A DNA stretch of 64,000 bases, from assembly GCA_037126765.1 (NCBI GenBank), contig JBBCBC010000027.1:3248406-3312405 (forward strand), given 5' to 3'. The DNA comes from Stenogyne calaminthoides. Lineage: Eukaryota > Streptophyta > Magnoliopsida > Lamiales > Lamiaceae. This document shows, one piece after another, positions 47,986 through 60,429 of the stretch. Within the stretch, counting starts at the first letter, position 1. Every line of letters starts with the position of its first letter. Under the pieces are notes generated by a model, which was not told the DNA's origin, did no database searches, and saw nothing but the letters and a program-made list of their open reading frames with translations. Both the position numbers and the translations under genes were made by a program.

Positions 47986-48673
47986 GTTTGGTAGTCCGGA
48001 GCACTTAATAGAGAAAATTAATAAAAAATAACTTAGCTTCAGACTGAAATTTCATTCTACAAACATTATTAAACTTTGATCAAATACTTCAAAATGAGAA
48101 CAATATGTGAGGGGTTGAGGGGATGAAGAATGACAATGGGTGGATTGAAGGGGGCGGGGAGAAACTGTGGGATTCCATTTAATTTTGAAACATGGGAACA
48201 TGTTTAATTTTGAAACATTGGCGGCAAAAATTACTTTTATGTTTTGGAATTTAGATTTAAACGTTTTATTTTATTTTTTTAGATTATGTTTATTTTATTT
48301 TTTGTTTTGTTTTTAATTCAACTTTTTAATATTTTTAATATATATAATTTGAACATTTTATCCTACGTGTAGTCTGACGTGGCAGTTAACATAGCAAAAA
48401 TAATAGCCGACGAGCCACGTCATCTCTTCAGGATCGGAGGAAAAAAATGTGTATTAATTTGCAATAAAATCAAAGGTTGGACTTTTATACAATAATTCTA
48501 ATGATTGTGATTAAATTAATATTTGACCTAAAGGTCATGTATTTATTTAGAATTAACCCAAAATATTAATGTCCTACTTTTGTCAAAAGAAAAGTTAATA
48601 TCCTACTTTTCAAAACTGAAACTTATTGTCATTCCGTTAAATTAACAATGTAATAAATAATATTAGTGATATA

Positions 48674-48913
48674 CTCCCTCCTATTCAAAATATAAGATGT
48701 TTTGGCTTATTGCATTATTTACTTTTTATTTGATGTTCTGGCTTTTATTTTCCTAATTTGCCCTTATTTAATACTCTTTCTTTACTTTCTTGTTCTATTC
48801 CCTATCATGTCATTAAAGATAATTTATCATTAAATAAGGCTAATTTTGTTATAATTTTTTTATTAATAAACGTGCAAAAGGCCAAAACATCTTATATTTT
48901 GAATATGAAGGAG
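48674..48913. mobile_element. Stowaway-type MITE
   Basis: Long inverted ends: ctccctcctattcaaaatat at the left, and gccaaaacatcttatattttgaat...aaggag at the right. Both are flanked by TA. About 36 bp of each arm match, which is well preserved compared with the other MITEs here. Confidence 0.88.
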
Positions 48914-50278
48914 TATTAAAATTGACAATGTTATAAGTAGTTCTAAACTAAATAATCGAATACATTCAGTTAAGTTGAAACAAAGTCATTAGTTCACCAT
49001 AAAATTTGGTAACACTTTAATGTTAAAAAATTTCGCGTTAAATTATCTAATTTTATGTTGTACATTTGATTTTTTTTTTTTTTTTTGTTTTTAATCATAT
49101 AATAAATATAATTCTCTATATCTGAAAAAATGTATATGTTTATACTACCATATATTATTTTATTGACATAGAGTATTTTACTAAATACCAAATAAGATGG
49201 TCTATATTTGCCAAAAAAAAAAAGTCAATGTCCTACTTTGCCGATTTTTTATATTTTATGTTTGTCGAAAAAAAGTTATTGTCCTAATTTTGCCCAAAAA
49301 AAAAATAGTTAATGTCATACTTTTGCAAAAAAATAATAATAATAATTTAATATCCTACTTTTCCCGAACTGAAGTTTATTGTTCTTAAATTGCCACCTCC
49401 CCTATGTTACGGGCCTTAAAATAATATTTTTCCACAGTTAACTCTATGCAAAAACTTACTTGGAAAGGTAAATATTTAATATGAATAGTGAGGAAGTCTA
49501 AACATATTTTCAAAGAAATATTTTCTCATGCAATTATCCACACGTGTATGTACATATATAACATTTCACGTTATACCCTAAGTTCTGCAAAAAAAATAAA
49601 ATTAATGGTAGCTACAACTTCATTTGTATATATAGCATAAAATTTACCTTTTGTATTAAAATCATGTTAAAGGTGAGATGATACATGAAAATAAATTTGT
49701 CATAATTCACCAAAAAAATTAAGATCATCGCCAAAAAAAATAAAATAAAAAGTTCCCACAATCTCAATGTATTAATCAAATATCCTTGTAGACTTACTTT
49801 TTTCTGATATGAATAAGGATTACTTCCACTTTTCGAAGTAATTCTTTGTTTAGAGGAGTTACCATTTTTCCCTTCGTTAGGGGTTTTGCCCCAAGAGGGG
49901 TTTTACCCTAGCAAGATTTTTAGTGGGCCTCCGGCCTCTAGTACGACCTGTGTACTTATGGCTTTAGATTTTTTTCCTTTTTATTTAAGTTGCAGCTTAT
50001 TGGTCAATGTATTAATCAAGACTATGAAAATTCACTTGTATATAAGATAATATGTATATAAGGTTAATTCAAAAGTCATGCATTACAAAATCATATCTCT
50101 ATGAATTACTCTAAATTCAGAAAGGAGAAGCAAAAATTTATTGAGCTTCTAACCGCAACTTCCACCATACAACAACTCTCAAATCTGATCTCAATAATTT
50201 TTTTCTCTTCTTCTCCAAGAAGCCACTGATATCCTTGAAAAATGGTAATGAAAGACGCCCCCATTAAAATTATGGGGG
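48914..50278. other. AT-rich interval with a small LTR-like scrap
   Basis: At 49866-49975 the words gttaggggttttgccccaag, ggggttttaccctagcaaga and gggcctccggcctctagtac resemble the R-region tail of a retrotransposon LTR or 3' end. Several copies of the phrase caatgtcctacttt/taatgtcatac occur at 49220-49360. No gene is seen. Confidence 0.4.
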
Positions 50279-50951
50279 AGTGACTCTCCACTACAAAGTC
50301 ACTAACAAAATAACTTTAAGATATATACTACAAATATTATGACTATAAGGTACAAAATTATAGAATGAAAGACACATTTACCCTTCTTTTAATTGGGTGT
50401 AGTTCATTTAAATTCAGTAATTTTTTAATTAATTTAGAAGCGTAATTAATTTATTGAATTTCTGCATTATTAAGTTAATTTTGGAGTGCATTTTATTTAA
50501 AAATTAAATTCTTTTATTTTATGCCAATTTTGGAATATTTTTTAAAAAAAAACTTGTATTTTGAAGTGCTTTTTTAAAAAAAAAATTGTAATTTAGGCCA
50601 ATTTTGAAGTGCATTTTTAAAAAAATATATATTTTGGAGTGCATTTTTTTTTTAAATTGTATTTTATGCCAATTTTGAAGTGCATTTTTAAAAAAAATAT
50701 TTTGGAGTGCATCTTTTAAAAAAAAATTGTATTTTGAGCCAATTTTGGAGTGCATTTTAAAAAAAATAAAATTATTCTATGTCAATTTTGAAGTGCATTT
50801 TAAAAAAAATAATTGTATTTTGGGTCAATTTTGGATATTTAAAAAAAATTAAGGGTAAAATTGGTACATTTTGTAGTGGAGAGTCACTACACTTTTTCTT
50901 TTGTATCTTAGAGTACTTTTGACTTAAAATTTGTATCTTAGAATCTTTATT
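50279..50951. mobile_element. Short element with internal minisatellite, copy 2
   Basis: The left end gagtgactctccactacaaa and the right end ttttgtagtggagagtcact are inverted. Outer words (ctataaggtacaaa / gtatcttagagtac) are shared with copy 1. The internal array at 50470-50835 has about seven units built on aattttggagtgcatttt plus an A run plus attgtatttt. It is about 400 bp shorter than copy 1, mainly through fewer units. Confidence 0.7.
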
Positions 50952-53230
50952 TCTATAATTATTTAGAGCTTCTGACCGAGTTCATTAGAAATTATCATAT
51001 CACCTGCATAAAGACAAAACAAATGACACACATATACACATACATTCACCACTTAAATGACTATGTAAATTAAAAGTCATGTTCAACATGTTCATCATAT
51101 CATTACACAAAGTAATAAGACACCATAATAAATAAAAATAATAAGTTCGTAAAAGATAAAGAATGGTGTTCCCATACATAAGTAGGGTAAAATATTATGC
51201 GAGAAAGAGGTAACTAACCGAATATCTTCATGAATCCTACCAAAAGATAGATCTCTTAAAATATTATATTTTTATAAGACAATGAAATGAAGGTTTGAAG
51301 CACGATATATATTAAAGGATCTAAGTTGACTGCTATTTTTTACATATGTAAGGTAGCGTGCACATGGTATGGATCATTATAAAGAAAAATATTTTTTTAG
51401 ATTTTCAACTCTTTTTTTTCTTCCTCGTAGAAGATTAGACAAATGTTAGTAAAAGTCCTACTGTAAAAAGCAGAATAATAAAAAGAAATATATATATATA
51501 TATATATATATACCACAAAAATAAAGAATTTTCTGATGGAGAAAACTATCTACTTGCACAAACTAAAGTGTTTAGGCAAATCATTGTAAACCAACATGAC
51601 AATGTGGTCAATATTGTTCAATAAATTATTACAATTGTCACTACGTATGCAATAAGGAAAACATACATGAATCTCAAATCATCATCTCATTCATTCTATA
51701 AACGACACCCACATAAAAAGAAATCATATTAGTCTAGTGAAAAAAAACTTATATATAATCATTTCGATAATAAAGTTTTTCTTATTGTACTTTTACATTT
51801 ATTAATTGTACCTTATCAATCACTTTTGGAGATTTGGTCAACTAATCAATTTCCACGAATTTCCTTATGTAATGAGTATATTTATTACTGCATCAAATTA
51901 ATCATTTTAAGTACGCGGTCTATATCTCTTAATTAAATATAAATATATAAATATTTTGAATCTGACGCTTTTACATTTTTTAATCGTACAATGCCAGTAA
52001 ATTTCATAATTTTTTATATCAAGATTAATTAAAAAATTATGTAATTATGCTTCATAGGAAGTATTAGTTCATCATGAATGAGATAACTGAACAATCATGT
52101 TAGAGGAGTGTGCGTGTAACACTAAAAATTGTAAATATAAAAAATTGTAAAATTAAATAATCTAAAATTTCCCATTAAAAACGTAATACTATCCATGAAA
52201 AACAAATACTATAAGAACTAATCATGATAAAATAATATATTCATTTTAGTTCTTTAATTAAATTAAATTTATAATTAAATATAAATAAATTATAATACTT
52301 ATGTACCAATAAATCCAATAGAAATTTTAATGAAAAGTACATAGAATTTTTCTAATGTTCATAATACTTTTCAAGATTATACTGCTACGAAATAATTTAA
52401 TTGTTCCTCTTAATCTGTACATTTAAATACTTATTCAAAAAAATAAATCATTATTTTGTCTAATAATCAGATGATTTACATTTACGGATATTTTACACAC
52501 ATATATTATCTAAAATATTTAAATAAATTTGACTGAGAAAATTATGTTTAATTAGTCAGTACATCTTACATCAAAAAAATATTGAATCTAATTAAATATA
52601 GTTTTACTTTTTATATTTGGTATTAATTTGTAATCGATTATTATTAATTAGATATTAAATATAATTAAACTTATACATAAAAAAAATCAACTTAATATTC
52701 ACCAATGATTCTGAAAAAGAACTATTTGCTGACATGGTATATTTCGATCTATAATTACTGGTATATAATTCTAAAAAAAATCCATAATTTTAGCTATCTT
52801 AAAAGATATATTTATATTTTAAATTTGAACGTATTGTAATTTATACTTTGATCCATAATTTTAAAAATATTAATGTCCTTAAATCACATTTTTAGATAAT
52901 ATGTTTGGATTTGATCGAGTCTTTTTAAAACTACGCAGCATTTATTTTCTTAAATGAGATGATTTTAAATAATTAAAAATTAATTATATCATTATAGAGA
53001 ATATATAAACATGTGTAAGTGTGGAGAAACTATTAAACACACATAATATATGTATATATATAATTACAAAATTTAATTATAATTGAGAGAATTAAGTTAT
53101 TACTTTCTTACGCTTAAAATTATATTTATATACCTAAATTAAAAATGATTGACATGCTTATAAAATGTGATTGACATTTCATTTTATATAGATTTGTTAT
53201 TAATTATATTTTGATTTATGCATTCTATCA
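50952..53230. other. AT-rich interval without recognised genes
   Basis: Contains a TA microsatellite at 51488-51512 and otherwise unstructured AT-rich DNA. No feature could be supported. Confidence 0.5.
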
Positions 53231-53438
53231 AATTTTTACCATTTTTTTTTATCGGATAAAGTTAGTTGTTAGTAACGTACACCAAACACCCAAATACACC
53301 ATGAAATCGTCTATCCACCTTATAACTCTCATAACTCCAATTCGTTCCCAAAGGGGATCGAACCTAGGTCTCTCACTCAAATGAGGAGCCCAGTGGCCAG
53401 GTGGGCTAAGCCACCTGGTTTCAATTTTTTACCATTTT
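53231..53438 (-). mobile_element. tRNA-derived SINE
   Basis: Read on the minus strand from about 53422: aaaccaggtggcttagccca (A box), then cctaggttcgatcccctttg (B box), then an AT-richer tail ending in a short A run near 53245. The flanks aatttttaccattt (53231-53244) and aattttttaccatttt (53423-53438) are a target duplication with a small length difference. Body length of about 178 bp is normal for plant SINEs. Confidence 0.85.
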
Positions 53439-54486
53439 AAAAAGTCAAGTAAGCCGAATATTCAAATATCAAATTTCACGTATTATTTTTTAATTTTTTG
53501 GAACCAATTGATTTATTGAATATTGACGTTTATTTAATTAATAAAAATGTGTCAAACATACCAAAAAAAAATTAATGGTGATAAATTTACGCCTAAAATT
53601 ACTCAATAATATCAATAATTCTCATAATAAAAGAAAAAAAAGTCAACATCTGAATTTAATTAAATTTCAAAAAAGATTTCATATAATTACTTTGATTGAT
53701 TTATAATATGAAATTATACTTAATAAAATTATATGTGCATGTATAACTAATTAAACGTTTTATTTGCATTAATTAAAAAAAAAGGACCAAAAAAATATAT
53801 TAATGAAATAGTCCAAATTCAGAAAATTAATTCATTACATCAATGACATTGAGTTAAAATTATAAAACAATAAATTTTTTAAAAAAAAACTACAACGAAT
53901 TATTTAGAATTAATTTTATCAACACCGTAAAAATTTTATTTTCTTAATTAATATCGCATAACATTTGAAATGTTTGACTATTATCAATCTGCCAATTTGA
54001 TCTAATCATTCTATTAATGTTTTGATATAAATTGTTTATTAATTTATACATTTATTAAATACATTAACTAAATGCATAATTTTAGGAATTAAAATTGCAT
54101 ATAAAAGATTTACTATATATTCCAAGTCAACTAACTATTTTTCCCTATTTAATTTGAAAATAAAATACCAAATCAACTCAAACAATTATCAAACTTAAAT
54201 ACAAAATTGGAAAAATTAAGTTTTACGTTAATCGTGTTTTTAATTTTATAATTGACACCAATTCATGTTTATATTAATAGTATTTTTTGTGATTAATTAA
54301 ATTAATAAATGAATTTATTGATATCACAATCCATTCTCTCATTTAATAAATATGGAATTATGTAATAATTAGCTTATATCACTTGTGGTTGTTATAATTA
54401 CACAATACTCAATTAAATTGACTTCATCAATATATATATTAAATGTCGTGCAAATTTAAAAATTATGAATATAAATGTTCAGTTCT
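53439..54486. other. AT-rich interval without recognised genes
   Basis: Low-complexity AT-rich sequence. No reading frame, repeat or RNA gene could be supported. Confidence 0.5.
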
Positions 54487-54683
54487 GATATGGAGCCTAA
54501 TATTATGCTCCTTATGGAGCCTAATAGCTTATGTGGCATTCCCAAACTAAGCCCTAAATCATAAACCGTAAACCCTAAATCATCAACTGTTCGGGCCGGG
54601 TGAACCACGAACCACTTGGGCCGGTTTTGAGTCGGGTTGAGTTGGGTTCGGACCGGGTAAAAAATCTATTAGGCTCCATATCA
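54487..54683. mobile_element. MITE with 17-bp terminal inverted repeats
   Basis: The ends tgatatggagcctaata (54487-54503) and tattaggctccatatca (54667-54683) are perfect inverted copies. The interior repeats tggagcctaatagc and has the gggccgggtgaacca block also seen near 45190. Target duplication is unclear. Confidence 0.8.
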
Positions 54684-54843
54684 AAATCATATAAATGTTA
54701 TATTAATGATATTTATGTTACCTTTATTGTTTTGAATTAATTTTGTCAAAGAAATCAATAGTTTCTATATTTAAATTTACAAAATTTAAAAAAAAAATGT
54801 TAATTATTAATTTGGTATGTACGATTCATCATTTAAATGAAGT

Positions 54844-56081
54844 TGTTGGGATATTTTAGTTTTGATTAATTATGCCAAAACATTAAATGATTAACTTGTG
54901 TTTTATAATTTTAAGTATAACAAGTTGCTCGCATTTAAGATGAACAAGTTTTAATTGTCAAGAGAGCGAAATTACTAAATTGAAATCTTGAACCAACAAA
55001 ATAATTAGATAGACAAAAATCACTAAATAAAATAATGAATTTTATTTTTAAAAAAAATCATGGACAAATGTATTGATTGTGCCAATATTCGAATCATATT
55101 CAAATAAATAATAATTGAACAAGAAAAACATATGTTTTGTGAAAAAAAGGATTTCAAAGTTGAATTTTTTAAAAAGTATTATAAATCTAATTTGGTAACA
55201 ACTCACAAAACAAAATGATTAATCGAGCAATGAACAAAGAATCCCGGGAAGAACCATAGTTCTTCAAAAGCAAACGGTGATCAATAAGAAGTTAAAATAA
55301 CAACATATACGGTAGGATATAAAGTGGAACAAAGGCAAAAGGACAAAGAAAAAGTGGAAGATTATTGTATGGATTTGAATATTGATCCAAGCAGAATATT
55401 CAAATCCACACTATAAATAGGACTATCTTCAAAGGAAAGACAAATGGAGGATCCTCGCAAGTGAAATTAAAAGCCAAATATTCAAGCAACTCCATTCAAG
55501 AACACAAGAGCAAGAAATACACGATATATTCAAAGTGTTCTATAGATCTAAGATAAATGCCATATCCTAGTTTAGAGAGATTTTCCCATCCCAAGATTGA
55601 GGCTAAACAAATGTAAAGGAAAAAATCAAAATGGGATTGAAAACCAAACAAACCTTATACCCAAACCGGTTGGTAGGTTAAGTTTGTAGGTTGAGTGTGA
55701 ACTCGATAAACATCTAAGTAATCCGATAAACATGAGGTTTTTCGGCAATCAAGTGAGGGTGATAAGTCCCGCTTGAGTGTGAACTCGGTAAACATCTATC
55801 GGCAATCCCGTGAGGGTGATAAGTCCATTGGTTAAGTTGGTTTAGTAGGTGCCCCATGAAGGGAAGAGTGGATGTAGGACGAAGTTGTCCGAACCACTAT
55901 AAAATCGTGTGTTCTTTTTCGCTTTATATTCTTACTTGCCATATGCATTCGTTAGAAGACAACACACATTGTTCTTAAAAGCAAAAAATTGAATCACTCG
56001 CCCCACCCCCTTTTTTTTATATGCAGGTGAAAACGTTTTTGCTTCCGCACGTGAAAAATGGGTTTTCAAACGGGACCATCA
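54844..56081 (+). repeat. LTR of a copia-type element (family C), copy 1
   Basis: 1238 bp from TGTTGGGATATTTTAG to GGGACCATCA, directly followed by a tRNA-Met primer site. A TATA-like ctataaatagg is at 55412-55422. Short direct repeats (tgagtgtgaactcg..aaacatct; gagggtgataagtcc) fill 55690-55830. Confidence 0.85.
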
Positions 56082-56082
56082 A

Positions 56083-56287
56083 TTGGTATCGAGCCGGGTT
56101 GTTCAAAAGGTCACTTTCATTTTTCAATATGGATTTACGAACCGATACCATCAATTGGTATCGAAGCACAGAGTTCAAACGTTCACAACTTTTCAAAGTG
56201 ACCACCGAATCGATCTTTTAAATCAAAAACCCGATCTCTGTTAATGTGCATATATATTTTAATGTTTTGGCGCCATTATCAAAAAAT
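56083..56287 (+). mobile_element. Leader-only internal region with two primer sites
   Basis: ttggtatcgagcc lies at 56083-56095, one base after the LTR. A second, near-identical accatcaattggtatcgaag lies at 56147-56166. Neither has the canonical CAGAGC; one base is missing. There is no gag/pol and no polypurine tract before the next LTR at 56288. Confidence 0.65.
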
Positions 56288-57739
56288 TGTTGGGTCGATT
56301 TTTAGTTTTGATTAATTATGCGAAAAACATTATCAACTTGTGTTTTTTGAAGCTAATTTCTGATAATAACAAGTTGGGAACAGAAGAACAAGTTGATGGG
56401 GGAACTCATGAAATCGCATTTAAGATGATCGAGATCGACGAGGTCGCAGACGAGGCCGATCAAGATCGGATGAGAAGGATGAGTTCCAAAGCTGCGTCTG
56501 GGCGACATCAAACCGACCGCAGCGATTTTTTTTTGCGATCTTTATCAGAAGAAGATCAGAATCAATCGATCATCGAAGAAGCCATCGAGTCGAAATTTCG
56601 ATTATTTCAGAAGATTCGACATCTTGGAAACAATCTGATTTTTTTACGCGATCCAGATTAATCGACTGATTCGATCGTGAGCCGATCGATCAAAGACCAA
56701 TCGAGCCGATGAAAAGTAAAAATCGAGTTCAGGAAATCGCATCGATGAAAAGAAAAATCGATTCGATGAACAAAGTGATTTCAAGAATCGATGAATGGTG
56801 ATTTCAAAGATCGATGAATAGTGATTTCAAAGACACCGTAAATCTACAGATCGATTTATTGGACGCATCAAAGTAATTAATCGAAGCAATGAACAAGAAT
56901 CCCATGAAATGATCGGATCCGTTAGACACACAAAAGCGGTGATCAATAAGAAGATAACAATATATACGGTCGTGACATAAAGCCGCAAACAACAAAGGCA
57001 AAAAGGACAAAGAAAAATTTGGAAGATTATTAAGATGGATTTGAATATACTCTCCAACGGTAATATTCAAATCCACACTATAAATACATTGCACTATCTT
57101 CAAAGGAAGACAATGGAGGATCTGCAAGTGAAATTAAAAGCCAAATATTCAAGCAACTCCATTCAAGAACACAGAGCAAGAAATACACGATATATTCAAA
57201 GTGTTCTACCCTAGATCTAAGCATAAATGCCATATCCTAGCTTAGAGAGATTTTCCCATCCAAGCATTGAGGCTAAACAAATGTAAGGGAAAATCTCACC
57301 CTAGTTGGAAACCAAACAAACCTTATACCCAAACCCGGTTGGTAGGTTAAGTTTGTAGGTCGAGTGTGAACTCGATAAACATCTAAGCAATCCCGAAAAG
57401 TGAGGGTCGGGCAATCCCGTGAGGGTGATAAGTCCCGTTTGAGTGTGAACTCGGTAAACATCTATCGGCAATCCCGTGAGGGTGATAAGTCCATTGGTTA
57501 AGTTGGTTTAGTAGGTGCCCCAGTGAAGGAAGAGTGGATGTAGGACGAGTTGTCGAACCACTATAAAATCGTGTGTTCTTTATCGCTTTATATTCTTACT
57601 TGCCATATGCATTCGGTTAGAAGACAACACACATTGTTCTAAAAGCAAAAAATTGAATCACTCGCCCTCCCCTCGTTTTTTATATGCACCGAATCAAACG
57701 CTTTGCGTCTGCAAATGGGTTTTCAAAACGGGACCATCA
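56288..57739 (+). repeat. LTR of family C, copy 2, with unrelated insert
   Basis: Begins TGTTGGGTCGATTTTTAG and ends CGGGACCATCA. From about 56860 it follows copy 1 closely, with scattered 1-3-base differences. The segment 56395-56850 is not present in copy 1 and is rich in gatcgatc words (atcgatgaatggtgatttca and variants). A frame of 124 codons across the start of the LTR is not a credible gene. Confidence 0.75.
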
Positions 57740-57754
57740 GAAGTTATACCCATG

Positions 57755-58105
57755 AATCCGTAATTAATGCATTAAATGATTAAGGAAGATATTATTTTAA
57801 GTATACACACATTGCTTGTTTTAATTGTAGAGTAAATTACTAAATTGAAATCTTGAACCAACAAAATAATTAGATAGACAAAATCACTAAATAAAATAAT
57901 GAATTTTATTTTTAAAAAAAATCATGGACAAATGTATTGATTGTGCCAATATTCGAATCATATTCAAATAAATAATAATTGAAGAGAAGAACATATGTTT
58001 GTTGCGAGTTGTTTTTTATCGAGAGTATTATGTGGCTAATTTGGTAACAACTCACAAACAAAATGATTAATCGAACAAGAACACTGCGGGAAGAACCATA
58101 GTTCT
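57755..58105 (+). repeat. Partial third LTR of family C
   Basis: Repeats the first third of copy 1 (cattaaatgattaa..., atcatggacaaatgtattga, ggtaacaactcacaaa) and stops after gaagaaccatagttctt. Sequence then passes into tandem repeats. Confidence 0.75.
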
Positions 58106-58214
58106 TCCCTGAAATGTGGGTGTAGGTATATAAGTGGAATGAGGGAAACATTCCAGTGTGTGTCCCTTTACAATGAACCGTGAGGTCCTTTATATAAAAA
58201 GAGAACCAAAGACG

Positions 58215-58345
58215 ACAAATCATAAGCACGATAAATCGTTAAGCCACGATAAATCGATAAAGCACGACAAGTCGTTAAGCCACGACAAATCGATAAGCCA
58301 CGACAAGTCGTATGCATAAAGCATGACAAAACATATGCGTAAGCC
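58215..58345 (+). repeat. 19-bp minisatellite (taagccacgacaaatcgat)
   Basis: About seven copies of a unit with the core agccacgacaaatcgat; some copies read acgacaagtcgt and form a small imperfect palindrome. One copy is interrupted by tgcataaagcatgacaaaac. A single further copy occurs near 58812. Confidence 0.75.
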
Positions 58346-59035
58346 ACGACAAATCGCGTGGTCTCGGTGGGACTGCGGCGACGCGATAATTCGAATCATG
58401 GCGGCAAAAAAATAATGGTGATCTTGGCGTGTGATATATCCGAGCACAACAATAGTTTTTAAGATCGATTATGTGGCGTTGTTCGAGCTCGATCTTGTTT
58501 CATGTCTCGACCAGATTTCATGTTTTGTTGTATCTGCGGTCGCATTGTTTACCTCAGAGCTTGCTTGGTGCCAGATGAGATCTTAATTGTTCAAAATCGA
58601 GCCACCGGCATTCGAGCATCGGGCATATTGACCTTCGGGTTTGTGCAGGCCCCGGGATATATAGAAGTCAACGGCATCACCGACCCCTCGGGTTTGTCCG
58701 AGTCTCGGGATGTCCGATTTCTTCTTCCGACCGATCGATCGGTCGTAGGAGTCTGTCTTCGAGGAGCCGCGACAAGTCATGTGCATAAAGCATGAAGCAA
58801 AACATATCGTGAGCCACGACAAATCCTTGGTCGTCTCAGATTGGGACCTGGCGGCGTATGCGATAGGTGCTTTTCTGGCGGCGTGGGAAAATGCGGTGAG
58901 TCTTTCTCCTGTGATATGTCTGAGCAGACGAATAGCCCCAAGACGTGGCGGGATTCCAGGCTTCGAGTCTTTTTCAGGTCGACCAGATTTCATGGGAGAG
59001 CCCCGGTCAGACGAATTGTTTACCTCTCCTCAGAC
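58320..59035 (+). repeat. Degenerate direct duplication, spacing about 470 bp
   Basis: Landmarks recur in order: aagcatgacaaaacatat (58320) and aagcatgaagcaaaacatat (58787); gccacgacaaatc (58340, 58813); gtgatatatccgagca and gtgatatgtctgagca; tcgaccagatttcatg (58507, 58979); attgtttacctc (58546, 59018). The second copy runs into the 42-bp array. Confidence 0.65.
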
Positions 59036-59790
59036 TTTGGAGAGCCCCGTCAGATGAGTCTGCCAGGTTCGATTAATTGGAGAGCCCCACAGACGAGCAT
59101 CAGGAGCATATTGACTGGGAGAGTTTACAGATGCCTTCCTTTTATATGAGCATCAGATTGGGAGAGCCCTGCCAGTTTATCTTTGAGTCAGATTGGGATG
59201 TCCATTTTTATTTAGTCTTTTCTGATCTCGATTTCGGGAGAGCCCCCACAGACGAGTTTTTATGTGCTTAGTGCCGGAGCCCCGTCATGCGAGTCTTTTA
59301 CATTCTTTCATACTTCGGGGAACCCCATCAGTTAGCCTTTTTCCAGGGAGCCCCATCAGACGAAGCTTTTTTCTGCTCAGACGGGGGGAGAGCCCAACAG
59401 AGCCCAGGCTCTCAGATTTCGGGAGCCCCATCAGACGAAGTCTTTTAGCAGGTCAGACGGGAGAGCCCCGTCAGATGAGTCTTTTTTTTCAGGCTCAGAT
59501 TTCGGGAGAGCCCCGTCAGACAGCTTTTTTTTCAGGCTCAGATTTGGGGAGAGCCCCATCAGACGTCTTTTTTTCAGGCTCAGATTTTGGGAGAGTCCCA
59601 CAGACGACTTTTTGGCTCAGGTTTCGAAAGAGCCCCATCAGACGAAGTTCTTTTTCTCAGGCTCAGATTGGGGAGAGTCCCACATACGAGTCTTTTTTTT
59701 CTCAGGTTCAGCATTTGGGGAGAGCCCCATCGCATTTAGTTCAGGTGCTCAGATTTCGGGAGAGCCCCACATACGAAGTCTTTTTCAACG
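58985..59790 (+). repeat. 42-bp GC-rich minisatellite (gagagccccgtcagacgagt)
   Basis: About seventeen degenerate units built on gggagagccccatcagacga, then a T run, then caggctcagatttc. Unit length varies from about 28 to 80 bp because some units are merged or truncated. The 187-codon plus frame over it is a product of the repeat. Confidence 0.75.
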
Positions 59791-59815
59791 CCTGTGGGAA
59801 AATGGTCTTCGGAGT

Positions 59816-60175
59816 GGCTGGCTGAGAGAGCTAGATGATCCTACTCGAGACGAAAGGGTGTCTTCCCGAGATGGCTCATGGAGAGAGCCGACCGATCCTC
59901 GCCGAGATTTGTGTGCTCTTCGAGATGGCTCGTGAGAGAGTTGGGGATGGGATCCTACTCAGATGAAAGTGTCTTTCCGAGATGGCTCGTGAGAGAGCCG
60001 ACGGGATCCCGCCGAGACGAAAGGTGTCTTCTGAGACGGCTCCGCGAGAGAGTTGGGGATGATCCTACTCGAGACGAAAGGTGTCTTCCAGACGGCTCGA
60101 GAGAGCTAGACGGATCCTACCGAGACGAAAGCAGTTCTTTCCGAGATGGCTCGTGCGAGGGAGAGCTAGATACTT
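59816..60175 (+). repeat. 55-bp minisatellite (cgagatggctcgtgagagag)
   Basis: Six to seven units: cgagatggctcgtgagagag, then ccgacggatcctactcgaga (or ttggggatgatcc), then cgaaaggtgtcttc. Two unit subtypes (ccgac- and ttgggg-) alternate in the middle copies. Confidence 0.75.
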
Positions 60176-60429
60176 GAGGAGCTAGAGAGTTTATACTGCC
60201 GTCACCAATTTATGGCCGAAGCTTTAAATATCCTCTCCTCCGTCCCAGATCGTTTACGCGACGAGAGAGTAAATTTCTGTCGTCGATTACCACTTACTAC
60301 GAAAGCGCTTATGTAACCTTTACCCTCAGATAAATCGGTTCGATCGATTTTGTGGTCTCACGAGAGAACCAAAGTCGGCGAAGGCGAAGTAGACAACACG
60401 ATAGAGGACGCGACCGTCACGCTAAACAA
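60176..60429 (+). other. Single-copy linker between arrays
   Basis: Not visibly repeated in the window. A short frame from 60212 (MAEALNILSSVPDRLRDERV, then stop after about 35 codons) and the following SHERTKVGEGEVDNTIEDAT frame leading into the satellite show protein-like composition, but no family is recognised. Confidence 0.35.

Noticed and set aside
56287..56661. 124-codon plus frame
   Set aside because: Starts in an LTR terminus and crosses into a low-complexity GATCGAT insert; no domain.
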